In this document: positions 53,662 through 62,877 of the stretch, one piece after another
How positions within the stretch are numbered: the first letter of the stretch is position 1
How the letters are laid out: each line of letters begins with the position of its first letter
From: Brevundimonas huaxiensis
GTDB taxonomy: Bacteria > Pseudomonadota > Alphaproteobacteria > Caulobacterales > Caulobacteraceae
Assembly (NCBI RefSeq): GCF_014218725.1
Contig: NZ_JABBJE010000010.1
Location: 1 to 64,000, forward strand
Length of the DNA stretch: 64,000 nucleotides
Reading direction: 5' to 3'
Position numbers and translations under genes: made by a program
Notes under the pieces: generated by a model
What the model was told of the DNA's origin: nothing
What the model saw: only the letters and a program-made list of their open reading frames with translations
Database searches by the model: none

Positions 53662-54108
53662 TCAAGAGCGCCGGACCAGAAGGACGCCGGCCAGAACAAG
53701 CCCTACCCCGGCGATGCGGCCGATGTTCAGCGGCTGGCGCGGCACGCCCAGCGCCCCGAAATGATCCAGCGCCAGGCTGAGCAGCAGCTGGCCGCCGACC
53801 ATCAGGGTGATGGTCATGGCCACCCCCAGGCGCGGCACGCCCCAGGCGGCGGCGACCACGAAACAGGCGCCGTAGGCCCCGCCCACCCAGGCGTACCAGG
53901 GCAGCGCCCGGGTCGCCGCCATGTCCGGCCGGATGTGCAGGATGGCCGCCAGTATCCCCAGCACCGTCGTCCCGACCGCAAAGGAGATGAAGGCGGCGTT
54001 GACCGGCGAGGCCACGGCGGTCGCCAGCTTGGCGTTGGTCGGCGCCTGAAGCGCGGTGGCGCCGCCGGCCAGAATGACGACGAGGATGGCGAGGAGCGAC
54101 GGGTTCAT
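53662..54108 (-). CDS. DMT-type small transporter (DUF606/YdcZ-like)
   Basis: A 148-residue protein with about five transmembrane helices and the repeated GGxxALQxPxNAxLA signature near the N terminus (ALQAPTNAKLATAV), typical of the YdcZ/DUF606 family of half-size drug/metabolite transporters that dimerise. It is 16 bases upstream of the uvrC start and probably cotranscribed. No substrate can be inferred. Confidence 0.85.
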   Translation of the reverse strand: MNPSLLAILVVILAGGATALQAPTNAKLATAVASPVNAAFISFAVGTTVLGILAAILHIRPDMAATRALPWYAWVGGAYGACFVVAAAWGVPRLGVAMTITLMVGGQLLLSLALDHFGALGVPRQPLNIGRIAGVGLVLAGVLLVRRS

Positions 54109-54139
54109 GGCCCCTGGCTAGCATGGCGTTCGCCGATTG

Positions 54140-55003
54140 CTACCCCCGGATGAAGCGGGCGGCGCGTTCCCCTTCCGGGTCGCCGGCGACGCCGAAGTCG
54201 CGCTTGATGGTCATGTGGCTGTCGTCCGGGGCGGCGACGACCTCTGCGCGGCCGCCGACCCGGATCAGAGCCTCAGCCAGGCCGCGACTCTGGGTCGTTG
54301 AATCCTGCCGCCGGGCGACGTGGAAGATGAGGAAGGGCGGGTAGGTCACGCCGGGGCGGATAAGCAGAGTAGGCGACAAGGCGGCGGCCTGATCGCCGAA
54401 CGCCTGATCGTAGGTCCGGTCCAGCCACTGGTCGATCGGGCCGGTCCCGCGTGGCACCGTTGCGTCATAGCCGGCCCCGTCCAGCAGGATCACCCCCGCA
54501 AGATCAGAGGGCCTCAGCCCGACTGCGCTGAGATAGTCGGGGTCGATTCCGACCAACGCGGCCAGATGGGCCCCGGCCGAATGGCCCAGCAGATAGACCG
54601 GCCGTCCGGGCAGACGACGCTTCAGATCGGCGACAGCGGCGGCGACATCCAGGGCCGACTCGCGGGCGCTGACGGCGGGCGCCAGCCGATAGCTGGTCGA
54701 GGCCAGAGCAAAGCCGTGCCGCTGAGCATAGGCAGGCAGGGCTGCGACATTGGTTCTTTCGCCCCGTGACCAGCCGCCGCCGTGGACGAACATCAGGATC
54801 GGTCCAGCCCCTCTGTGCGCATAGAGGTCATAGGCCTGAAGCGGGTCGAGACCATAGGTGAAGGTATGGTCGGGCGCGACAACCGGGCCGGAGGGCGCCA
54901 TGCGACGCTGTCGACGATCGCTGCGGGTTTGGGCGAGGGCGTGGGAGGGGAGGGTGGCGCTGACGGCCAGGCCGATAAGGGCCAGGCGACGCGAGAGAGG
55001 CAT
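54140..55003 (-). CDS. Secreted alpha/beta-hydrolase, esterase-like
   Basis: A 287-residue exported serine hydrolase of the BD-FAE/HSL group. A signal peptide ends near ..SHALA (residue 24). The oxyanion motif is HGGGWSRGER (about 74-83), the nucleophile is in LLGHSAGAHLAALVG (Ser near 142), and the Asp and His are expected in GRAEVVAAPDDSHMTIKRDF. The natural ester is unknown. It precedes the DMT transporter gene by 31 bases. Confidence 0.9.
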   Translation of the reverse strand: MPLSRRLALIGLAVSATLPSHALAQTRSDRRQRRMAPSGPVVAPDHTFTYGLDPLQAYDLYAHRGAGPILMFVHGGGWSRGERTNVAALPAYAQRHGFALASTSYRLAPAVSARESALDVAAAVADLKRRLPGRPVYLLGHSAGAHLAALVGIDPDYLSAVGLRPSDLAGVILLDGAGYDATVPRGTGPIDQWLDRTYDQAFGDQAAALSPTLLIRPGVTYPPFLIFHVARRQDSTTQSRGLAEALIRVGGRAEVVAAPDDSHMTIKRDFGVAGDPEGERAARFIRG

Positions 55004-55063
55004 GGTGCGATCCTTCCGAACAGGCTTGACCGTTCTGAAACGGAGCGAGGGGCGATTTCCGTC

Positions 55064-55456
55064 TCACCAGTCCGGATCGACCGGGACGCCGTCGAAGATT
55101 TCGCCGAGACGCGCGCGACAGCCCCGGTTCACGTCGTCGGGCAGGGCGGAGGGCGAGAACCAGCCGACCTCGGCGATCTCGCCGTGGCTGGTGCGCTCGC
55201 CCATATCGAAGGCGTCGATGCGGAAGACGGCGACGTGATCGCCAGGAAAGAAGCGCTCGTTGGAATGGATCGAGATCAGGCGCGGCGCCCCGCGCGCGAT
55301 CAGCCCGGCCTCTTCGCGCAGTTCGCGCACCACGACGACGTGCGTCGTCTCGCCCCGATCCACCCCGCCGCCCGGCAACCACCAGCCCTTGAGATAAGTG
55401 TGCCGCACCATCAGCACCCGCCCCCGCGCATCCACCGCCACCGCCCGCACGCCCAA
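55064..55456 (-). CDS. Nudix hydrolase
   Basis: A 130-residue phosphohydrolase with the Nudix box GGGVDRGETTHVVVVRELREEAGL (from about residue 28) matching Gx5Ex7REUxEExGU. The TTG start at 55456 is the first usual start codon, but the frame continues upstream in family-like sequence (PWSRLTRGKTLGVRAVAV) with no ATG, GTG or TTG before a stop. A CTG start near 55477, or a lost start codon, is possible. Substrate class unknown. Confidence 0.82.
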   Translation of the reverse strand: MGVRAVAVDARGRVLMVRHTYLKGWWLPGGGVDRGETTHVVVVRELREEAGLIARGAPRLISIHSNERFFPGDHVAVFRIDAFDMGERTSHGEIAEVGWFSPSALPDDVNRGCRARLGEIFDGVPVDPDW

Positions 55457-55826
55457 CGTCTTGCCCCGCGTCAGACGCGACCAGGGGAGAACAGTGGACG
55501 AGTGAAGGGTTCGACGTGGATGCGCTAGGTCATCGGTGGGCCAACACTATGGAAATTCGCCGTGTTTCAGCACTAGCGTATCCATTTGGGGCCGCAAACG
55601 ACCTCAAAAAATCGATTTGTTATAACATTGCAATCTGAAGTGTGACTTATGCGTGGCAATATTGGCACGGCGTGACGCTGTTTTATGACGGTCGTGTAAT
55701 AATCGTGGCGAATGCGGCGCGTCTGCTTAGGCTCCCTTTCACCACACCCGCCCTGGGTGTGCGCCGGGGGCCATCGGCATGGGGATGTCGATCGGTCGTC
55801 GGGCTCTTTTCAAGGAGGGGTTCGTT
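55457..55826. other. AT-rich intergenic region before the TonB receptor
   Basis: The 370 bases between the Nudix gene and the TonB receptor start are AT-richer than neighbours, for instance TTTGTTATAACATTGCAAT near 55616, which could be promoter DNA. No gene, riboswitch or clear operator can be supported. The receptor ribosome site AAGGAGGGG is at its right edge (55812-55820). Confidence 0.5.
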
Positions 55827-58800
55827 TTGAACAGTCGCAGTATCCGTCAACGCCTTTTGGCCAGCACCGTCGTAGGCGGCGCCTTGCTGGCCGCGATTCC
55901 CGTCATGTCGCTGGTCGCCCTGCCGAGCGTGGCGCACGCGCAGTCTCAGACGGGCGCGCTTCGCATTTCCATCCAGGCGGGTGGTCAGCCCGTGGCTGGC
56001 GCAACGGTGACCGTTAATTCTTCCGTCAGTCTGGTGACGCGTAGCGGCGTGACAGACTCTGCCGGTTTCGTGCGCCTTTCGGGCCTGGATCCTGCAATCA
56101 ACTACTCTGTCAATGTCGTCGCGCCTGGCTATGATGCCTTCACTGCGAACAACGTCGCCGTTGTCAGCGGTCAAGAGCGTTCTCTCGGCTACGCCCTTAC
56201 GGGGGGCGACGTCTCGACCCTGGGCGATATCGTCGTAACCGGCACGTCGCTGGCCTCCGTGGACGTCACCTCTGCGACGGTCGGAACGACGTTGACCTTG
56301 GGCGTGGTCGAGTCGCTGCCGACGGGGCGCAGCTATCAAAGCTATCTGCAACTGGTTCCCGGCGTGAAGCCCTCAAGCGGCGGCAACCCGTCCTCGCGCT
56401 CCGGCATCAACTATTCGGACATCGGCGGTGCGACCGGCACTTCGACCGATAACGTCTACTATCTGGACGGTGTCGACGTGACCGACCCGTCGACCGGGAC
56501 GTTCGGAACCAACTTCAACTCGGAAATCATTCAGGAACAACAGGTCATCGTCAGCGGCGTGCCCGCCGAATATGCTGGTGGGTCCGGTCTGATCTCGCGC
56601 GTCGTCACCAAGTCCGGCGGCAACGAATTCCACGGTTCGTTAAACTACTACTTCCAGAACGATGGATTGGTCGCCAAGGACGAGCATACCACTTCGGGCG
56701 GTTTCTCTACCTATGACACCGCCGCGACCCTGGGCGGGCCGATCATCCGCGATCGTCTGTGGTTCTATGGTTCGTACCAGAAGAAACACCGTGAAGATGA
56801 GGTTCTGGACGTCAACAGCGGCAATGTTCTGCGCACCGTCACCAATGACGGCGAATACACCTTCGGCAAGCTGACATGGCAGATCACTGACGATGATCGT
56901 CTAACGGCTAGCTATTTCGAAGATCCGACCAGCATCAGCGGATCCAACTCTTCGGCGACCTTGAATAATCGCGATGTAGCGCAGGAGCAGGGGGCAAGAA
57001 CTATAAGGTCGAATACGGCCGGACCTGGGGCGATCTGCAACTCGGCGCCTATTGGTTCCGTCACGAAGGCGAAGTCACGACGAGCGCTGCGGACCAGTCG
57101 GTGCGTGATACCGTCACCTTCCGGAACTCGGCCGGATCGACCCTAGCTCAGCGTCAACTGGGTGGCGCAGGTTCGAATCTGGAAACGCATCGCAACCGCG
57201 ACGAGTTCGGTCTGAACTTCGAATATTATCTCGACACCGCCTTCGGCAGCCACACCTTGAAGGGCGGCTATATCAACACCGAGAACGTGTATGAGGAAAA
57301 CGGGACTGTTCCGGGCGGCGTAACCTATCAGTCGCTGGCCCCGATCTATTCGGGCACCACCTACCTCGATTACACGACAGCCAGCGGCGCGAACGCATGG
57401 ACTGGTCGTGCGATCGTGCAGGCCGACAATGCGCGGGTTCTGGCCGCCATTCAGGGCAACGCCACGGCGCGTGCGGCGGTCGACACCAACCTGGACGGCA
57501 CCGTCTCCCAGGCCGAATTGAACGCCTATCGCTTCACCAACACGGCCGGCGCGCCCTACGGCAACGTCAATGTCTATCGCGCCCTGCGCACCATCAGCGC
57601 GCCATACTCCGTGAAAAGCGAAGGCCAGAGCCTGTATCTGCAGGACACCTGGACCCTCAACCAATTGACCGTCAATGCTGGCGTTCGAGCCGAAAAGTGG
57701 GAGCAGTTCGCCTCCGACGGCTCCAAGACGGCGACCTTCGATTGGGAATATGCGCCGCGTCTGAGCGTCGTCTATGACGTGCTCGGAGACGGTCGTTCGA
57801 AGGTGTTCGGTTTCGCGGGCCGCTATTACGATCCCATCCGTAACAACATGTCGGACTTCGCAGGCGCCCTGACCGGTCCGGTCGATTAAGAGCAGATCAA
57901 CATCAACGGCACCTGGGTCACCTTCCGCACCCGCGGCGGCGCGACCACGCCGGACGCCCTGTTCTCGCCAGCGACCAAGACGCCTTATACCGATGAGTTC
58001 ATGCTGGGCGCATCGACCACCTTGGGCTCCAGCGTCGGCCTGACCGCGACGGTCACGCGTCGTGAGACGCGCGACATTCTGGAAGACTTCGATCTGACGC
58101 TGTATTCCGACCCGACGCTGACGGCCGCCACGGCGCCCTTCGGTTACGCCTATCCGGGTTCGTTCTACTATCTGCCGTATTCGTACTTCGGCTACGCGTC
58201 CAAGCCGAACTCGAACTACGTCATCGGCACGCTGCCGGGCGGAGAGCGCAACTACACCGGCTTCGAAGTCACGGTCACCAAGTTCAAGACCGACAACTGG
58301 CAAGGGCAGGCGTCCTATACGTACAACAAGGCCGAAGGGAACTCGAACTCCGACTCCAACGCCGACTTCCAAGGCGACTGGATCGCACTCGACCCCCGCG
58401 CGCCCAACATGTACGGACCGCAACCCGGCAACATCGAACACCAGTTCAAGGCGTATGCCTCGTACGACTTTAACTTCGGTCTTCAGGTGTCGGGCGTCTT
58501 CAACTGGAACAGCGGCGCGCTCTATACGCCGGCGCAGTTGATCAGCGGCCGCTATCTGCCGCTGATGGACAACGGCTCGACGTCGGGCGGTGTGCAGGAC
58601 ACCTTCGTGCTGCCGAACAACGTCGGTTCGGCGACGGGTCCGTCGTATTACACCTTCGACATGCGCTTCCGTTATCAGCGGCCGCTGCCGATCGGAAACG
58701 CCGAACTGTTCCTGGACATCTTCAACATCCTGGACAACCAGGCCGCCACCGCCGAGCAGAAGCTGGTCGCGGGCAGCGGTCAGTACGCCTTCGGCGAAGC

Positions 58801-58855
58801 CAATGCGTGGGTTCAACCGCGTCGTGCCTATCTGGGTGTTCGCTACACCTTCTGA
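55827..58855 (+). pseudogene. TonB-dependent receptor, broken by frameshift and stop
   Basis: Read across the lesions this is one outer-membrane receptor of about 1009 residues. A TTG start behind AAGGAGG gives the signal peptide MNSRSIRQRLLASTV ending ..VAHA. Then come a carboxypeptidase-regulatory-like beta domain (about 36-130), a plug domain (GDIVVTGTS..YLDGVDVTDPS..VTKSGGNEFHG), and a 22-strand barrel ending in the terminal Phe of RAYLGVRYTF. One base is missing in a G-run at 56990-56994, and TAA at 57887-57889 interrupts the frame, probably from a Tyr codon. It may be a recent pseudogene. The domain layout is Oar-like; the substrate is unknown. Confidence 0.85.
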
Positions 58856-58918
58856 TGAAAATCAGGCTGGGCGTCGCGGCTTGCCGTCTGCGCCCGGCTT
58901 GTCTTCAAACCTCAACTG

Positions 58919-58953
58919 CGGCGGCCGGAAAACTTCCGGCCGCCGTTTCTTTT
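58919..58953 (+). terminator. Intrinsic terminator after TonB receptor
   Basis: CGGCGGCCGGAA, an AAC loop and TTCCGGCCGCCG form a perfect 12-bp stem, followed by TTTCTTTT. It terminates the receptor transcript. Confidence 0.92.
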
Positions 58954-59049
58954 GCGTTGCGCGGGGCGACGAAGATCGGGTCCGCCCGTCGTTCGGCTTG
59001 AACCCCACTCCGTCCCGCTCTAAGCCAAGACGGACAACAGGAGCATTCC

Positions 59050-59130
59050 ATGCTGGCTCTCGGCATCATCTTCGGCTTCATCGCCGTTCTGGCGGCGTTC
59101 AACGTGTTCGAGTTCGGTCGGGTTGACTGA
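59050..59130 (+). CDS. Membrane microprotein (26 aa)
   Basis: ATG 59050 has a GGAG ribosome site eight bases upstream. The 26-residue product MLALGIIFGFIAVLAAFNVF.. is almost entirely one transmembrane helix with a short acidic-basic end (EFGRVD). Its stop overlaps the TTG start of the following SDR gene by eight bases, indicating translational coupling. Too short for most gene finders. No family recognised; a regulatory or membrane-tethering role is speculation. Confidence 0.6.
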   Translation: MLALGIIFGFIAVLAAFNVFEFGRVD

Positions 59131-59884
59131 GGCGGCTGCTCGCTCCGAACGGGGCGTCGTCCTGGTCACGGGCGGGGCGCGGCGGATCGGGCGGGCCATC
59201 TGTCTGAAGCTGGCCCAGGCCGGCTTTGACGTGGCGATCCATCATCATGCGTCGGGCGACGACGCCCGCAGCCTGGCCGACGAGATCGCGGGCCTGGGGC
59301 GGCGCGCCTGCCTGTTGCAGGCGGACCTGACGGACGAGGCCAGGGTGCGGGCGCTGATCCCCGCGGCGGTCGAGGCGCTGGGGCCGGTCAGCGTGCTGGT
59401 CAACAACGCCTCGGTGTTCGAGGACGACCGGATCGGCGACCTGACGCGCGACAGCTGGGACCTGCATCTCGACACCAATCTGAGGGCGCCGATCGTGCTG
59501 TCTGAGGCGTTCGCCGCCCAGGCGGTCGAGGGGGCCATCGTCAACCTGCTGGACCAGAAGGTGCTGAAGCCGGACCCGCGCTTCTTCTCCTACAGCCTGT
59601 CACGCAACGGCCTGTGGTGGGCGACCCAGACCCTGGCCCAGGCGCTGGCGCCGGGCATCCGGGTCAACGGGGTGGGGCCGGGGCCGACCCTGCCGTCCAT
59701 CCATCAGACACCCGAAGAGTTCGCCGCCGAGGCGCGCGCCACCCTGCTGGAAACGCCCGGCAGCCCCGAGGCGGTGGCCGAGGCGGTGCTGTGGCTGATT
59801 GACGCCCGGATGGTCACGGGCCAGATGATCGCCGTCGACGGGGGCCAGCATCTGGCCTGGCGCACCCCCGACATCCAGGAGTAG
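59123..59884 (+). CDS. SDR oxidoreductase, pteridine-reductase-like
   Basis: A 253-residue short-chain dehydrogenase starting at TTG 59123. The NADPH loop is VTGGARRIGRAI, with Arg after the glycines favouring NADPH, then NNASVFEDD. The catalytic Tyr is in FFSYSLSRNGLW, where the usual YxxxK reads YSLSR, an Arg in place of Lys. The C terminus has GPGPTLPS and DGGQHLAW, characteristic of FolM/pteridine-reductase-like SDRs. The folB gene follows three bases downstream, supporting a role in folate or pterin reduction. Confidence 0.88.
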   Translation: MTEAAARSERGVVLVTGGARRIGRAICLKLAQAGFDVAIHHHASGDDARSLADEIAGLGRRACLLQADLTDEARVRALIPAAVEALGPVSVLVNNASVFEDDRIGDLTRDSWDLHLDTNLRAPIVLSEAFAAQAVEGAIVNLLDQKVLKPDPRFFSYSLSRNGLWWATQTLAQALAPGIRVNGVGPGPTLPSIHQTPEEFAAEARATLLETPGSPEAVAEAVLWLIDARMVTGQMIAVDGGQHLAWRTPDIQE

Positions 59885-59887
59885 CGC

Positions 59888-60286
59888 GTGGTTTCCTCTC
59901 CTCTGGCGACGCCGGCTCCGGCGGACGATCCCCTGCGTTTCGAGCGGTTGAGCGTGTTCGTGCGTGGGCTGGAGGTGGAGGCCGGGATCGGGGTCTATGA
60001 CCACGAGCAGGGGCGGCTGCAGCGGCTGGTGATCGATGTGACGCTGGAGCTGGAGCCGCGCCCCATCGAACGGCTGGGCGACACCATCAACTATGAAACC
60101 GTCGCGGACGCCGCGCGCGCCATCGCCGCCGAGGGGCATGTGGGGCTGGTGGAGACCTTCGCCGAACGGCTGGCGCGGGCGTGCCTGGAGGACAACCGCG
60201 TGCAGCGGGCCACGGTGCGGATCGAAAAGCCGGGCGCCCTGGCGGCGGTCGCGGCGCCGGGCTGCGAGATCGTGCTGGGACGGTAA
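59888..60286 (+). CDS. folB: Dihydroneopterin aldolase
   Basis: FolB converts dihydroneopterin to 6-hydroxymethyldihydropterin and glycolaldehyde in folate synthesis. The 132-residue protein starts at GTG 59888. Family elements are VEAGIGVYDHEQGRLQRLVIDV (about 30-51), the conserved Tyr in TINYETVADAA, VGLVETFAERLA, and the C-terminal Lys in RIEKPGALA. It is three bases from the preceding SDR gene; the two form a folate operon. Confidence 0.92.
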   Translation: MVSSPLATPAPADDPLRFERLSVFVRGLEVEAGIGVYDHEQGRLQRLVIDVTLELEPRPIERLGDTINYETVADAARAIAAEGHVGLVETFAERLARACLEDNRVQRATVRIEKPGALAAVAAPGCEIVLGR

Positions 60287-60368
60287 GGGCGGTTGCTTCG
60301 CGCCGCGCCGACCGCCATTGTCGTCGCCAGATTCCAGCCGGGCGTCCGGCGTGACAGAAGCGTTGTTC

Positions 60369-61025
60369 ATGGCCGAACCCGGCGATCCGAAAGACCCAGC
60401 AGCGCCCCGCGATCACGACCATGATCATGACGCCGAGGTCGGCTTCGTCTCGCCCGCGTCGCTGGCGGGCCGTGCGCGCGAGCGGCAACCGGAGCCGTTT
60501 CCCACAGACGAGCGTGAACCGGACCTCTTCGACCCACCCGAGCCCGGGCCCTTCGACCGGTCGGGCCCGACGACCCGGCCGACGGCGCCGTTTCCGCCCC
60601 GGTCCGAGCCGAAGCCTGTCGAGGCCAAGCCGGCGCCGGCCGTACGCGCGGTGCGCCAGCGTCTGACGGCCGAGGCTGCGCCGCGTCGTGAAGGACCGGT
60701 CGTGCCGATGCGGCTGTATGCGGTCTATGTGCTGATCCTGCTGGCCGTGCCGACGCTGGGCGTGTCGTGCCTGGTCGCCCTGCTGGCGGTCATGCGGCGC
60801 GACGGGGCGACCGATCCGCTGGAGCACAGCCACGCCGTCTATCAGCAGCGCACCATTCTGGGCGCCGTCGGGGCGGCGGTCGTCGGGGCCCTTCTGATCG
60901 TGGTCAATATCGGCGTGCTGGTGCTGTTCGCCCTGGCGATCTGGGTCTTGGCGCGCGGCGCGTTCGGGGTGCTGAAACTGAAGAGCGGACAGGCCGTTCC
61001 TCACCCCCGCAGCCTGTTGTTCTGA
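60369..61025 (+). CDS. Membrane protein with long disordered N terminus
   Basis: A 218-residue protein. Residues 1-110 are Pro/Asp/Glu-rich with an HDHDHD patch, and are probably disordered and cytoplasmic. Residues 112-215 contain a tail with two or three transmembrane helices (YAVYVLILLAVPTLGVSCLV, ILGAVGAAVVGALLIVVNIG, LFALAIWVLARG), similar in layout to the DUF4870-type protein downstream. GTG 60351 is an alternative start six codons upstream. Ten bases separate it from the next gene. Function unknown. Confidence 0.7.
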   Translation: MAEPGDPKDPAAPRDHDHDHDAEVGFVSPASLAGRARERQPEPFPTDEREPDLFDPPEPGPFDRSGPTTRPTAPFPPRSEPKPVEAKPAPAVRAVRQRLTAEAAPRREGPVVPMRLYAVYVLILLAVPTLGVSCLVALLAVMRRDGATDPLEHSHAVYQQRTILGAVGAAVVGALLIVVNIGVLVLFALAIWVLARGAFGVLKLKSGQAVPHPRSLLF

Positions 61026-61035
61026 AGGACCGACG

Positions 61036-61419
61036 ATGACGAACGAACCCAACTTCAGCGCCGGGCAACCGTCCGAGGGCAAGGTCGGGGCGCTGATCGC
61101 CTGGGCCTTGTTCATCCTGTCGATCCCCAGCGCCAATGTGCTGGTTCTGATCGGGCTGGTGGTGTCCTATGTCACGCGCGGGACGGCGACGGGCGTGGCG
61201 CGCCAGCATATCGAGGCGCAGATCCGGCTGTTCTGGTCGGTCTTCTGGTGGACCATCGCGGCCTGGGTCGGGATTTTCGTCAGCGCCCTGGCGTCGCTCG
61301 TCCTGATCGGCATTCCGTTCCTGCTGCTGTTCCTGCTGGTCTGGTTCCTGCTGAGCGTCTGGTTCACGATCAAGAGTGTGATCGGCCTGCTGAATCTGCT
61401 GAACGACAAGCCGATCTGA
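61036..61419 (+). CDS. DUF4870-like membrane protein (127 aa)
   Basis: A 127-residue protein with three or four transmembrane helices. The conserved segment RQHIEAQIRLFWSVFWWTIAAWV, which pairs a polar helix with a Trp-rich helix, is typical of DUF4870 proteins (short Tic20-like membrane proteins). It lies ten bases after the previous membrane gene, which ends in a related module. Role unknown. Confidence 0.8.
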   Translation: MTNEPNFSAGQPSEGKVGALIAWALFILSIPSANVLVLIGLVVSYVTRGTATGVARQHIEAQIRLFWSVFWWTIAAWVGIFVSALASLVLIGIPFLLLFLLVWFLLSVWFTIKSVIGLLNLLNDKPI

Positions 61420-61485
61420 ATGCCGAGCTGAAACGCACGGAACGTCCCGACGGCCTTGGCGGTTGATCCGTCAAAGGAGAATCCG

Positions 61486-61770
61486 ATGGGACAGTTCAAG
61501 GACGTCGAAGGCGACAACCGGTTCGAACAGGCGTTCGACGACGACAAAGGTGCGGGCCTGGTCTGGGCCGACTATGCCGTGAAGGGCGATGCCCGCATCA
61601 TCCTGCATGTCGAGGCCGAGCCGTCGCTGCGCGGATCAGGCGCTGCGGGGCGGTTCATGCAGTCCCTGGCCGATCATGCGCGCCAGACGGGGCTTAAGCT
61701 GTTTCCCCGGTGCAGCTACGCCGTCGCCTGGCACAAGCGGCATCCGGATTACGACGATGTGCTGGCCTGA
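61486..61770 (+). CDS. GNAT-like small acetyltransferase (94 aa)
   Basis: A 94-residue YjdJ-type GNAT protein. The core is IILHVEAEPSLRGSGAAGRFMQSLADHARQTGLKLFPRCSYAVAWHKRHPDYDDVL, in which RGSGAAGRFM is the acetyl-CoA pyrophosphate loop. The short length and the C-terminal CSYA/HPDY motif fit this subfamily. AAAGGAGA is the ribosome site before ATG 61486. Substrate unknown. Confidence 0.88.
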   Translation: MGQFKDVEGDNRFEQAFDDDKGAGLVWADYAVKGDARIILHVEAEPSLRGSGAAGRFMQSLADHARQTGLKLFPRCSYAVAWHKRHPDYDDVLA

Positions 61771-61812
61771 GAAAGCACCGCCGCCCCGCGATCGCAGGAC
61801 GGCGGTTTCGGT

Positions 61813-62799
61813 TCATCCGCCGGCGTAACCGCCGATGATCGGCAGGATCTCGCCGGTGATGAAGCTGGACATCTGGGGCGAGGCCAGGAAGACGTAGGCG
61901 GGCGCGATCTCTTCGGGTTGGGCCGGGCGTTTCATCACCGTGTCGGCGCCGAACTTCGAGGTCGCCTCGCCGTCCTTGTCGGCGGGGTTGAGCGGGGTCC
62001 AGACTGGGCCCGGCGCGACGACGTTCACGCGGATGCCGCGCGGCGCCAGATGCGTGCCCAGCGAACGGGCGTAGGCGTGGATGCCGCCCTTGGTCAGCGA
62101 ATAGTCCAGCAGATCCTTGTTGCCCATCAGACCGGTGACCGAGCCGGTCATGACGATGGCGCCGCCGGCCTTCATGTGCGGAACCGCCGCCTTGGTCATG
62201 TTGAAATAGCCGTAGAGATTGGTCTTCAGCGTGCGGTCGAAATGCTCGTAGGTCAGGTCCTCGAAGGCGGGGACGTGTTCCTGGAAGGCGGCGTTGGGGA
62301 CCAGGACGTCCAGCCGGCCGAAGGCGTCCAGCGTGGCCTTGACCGCCATCTCGGCGAAGGCGGGATCGGAGACGTCGCCCTTCAGCACCACGGCGCGGCG
62401 CCCCTCGGCCTCGACAGCGGCCTTGGTGGTTTCGGCGTCGGCGTCCTCGTCCAGATGGCAGATGACGACATTGCAGCCTTCGCGCGCAAAAAGGACGGCG
62501 ACCGAGCGGCCGATGCCGGAATCGGCGCCGGTGATCAGGGCGGCGAACCCGTCCAGCTTGCCCGACCCCTTCCAGAAGGGGGCGTCATACAGGGGCGCGG
62601 GATCCAGCGCCGCCTCGTCGCCCGGCTTGGTCTGGTGTTGTTTTGGGAAGGGCGGTTCGGGGTAGGGGCGGGCTCCGGCCTGCATCGCGCCGGACGGTTT
62701 GTCGTCGCCGGAGGCGTTATCCCTAGCGTCGATGTCGCGCTGGATGGCGCGTTCCTGATCGGCAATGTCTTCGGCGCGCGCGTGGCTCCGGTCGTCCAT
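61813..62799 (-). CDS. SDR oxidoreductase, general-stress (YhxC-like)
   Basis: A 328-residue short-chain dehydrogenase with an N-terminal extension of about 80 residues (Pro/Asp-rich, containing PFPKQHQTKPGDEAALDP) that marks the YhxC/YdaD subfamily, often linked to general stress. The NAD(P) loop is ITGADSGIGRSVA (about 89-101), the Asn is in NAAFQ, and the catalytic YxxxK is in LDYSLTKGG. The C terminus ends ITGEILPIIGGYAGG, as in the subfamily. Confidence 0.9.
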   Translation of the reverse strand: MDDRSHARAEDIADQERAIQRDIDARDNASGDDKPSGAMQAGARPYPEPPFPKQHQTKPGDEAALDPAPLYDAPFWKGSGKLDGFAALITGADSGIGRSVAVLFAREGCNVVICHLDEDADAETTKAAVEAEGRRAVVLKGDVSDPAFAEMAVKATLDAFGRLDVLVPNAAFQEHVPAFEDLTYEHFDRTLKTNLYGYFNMTKAAVPHMKAGGAIVMTGSVTGLMGNKDLLDYSLTKGGIHAYARSLGTHLAPRGIRVNVVAPGPVWTPLNPADKDGEATSKFGADTVMKRPAQPEEIAPAYVFLASPQMSSFITGEILPIIGGYAGG

Positions 62800-62877
62800 G
62801 GGTGTCGTCTCCTGAAGAGGGGGTCTTCAGGAAAGCGGACGGGGACGCGGGTCGTTCCGACGGCCCAGCTTCGGTTT

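Noticed and set aside
57143..58816. 557-codon minus-strand frame opposite the TonB receptor
   Set aside because: It is Arg/Val/Gly-rich with no family motif. The plus-strand receptor explains the conservation pattern even though it is broken.
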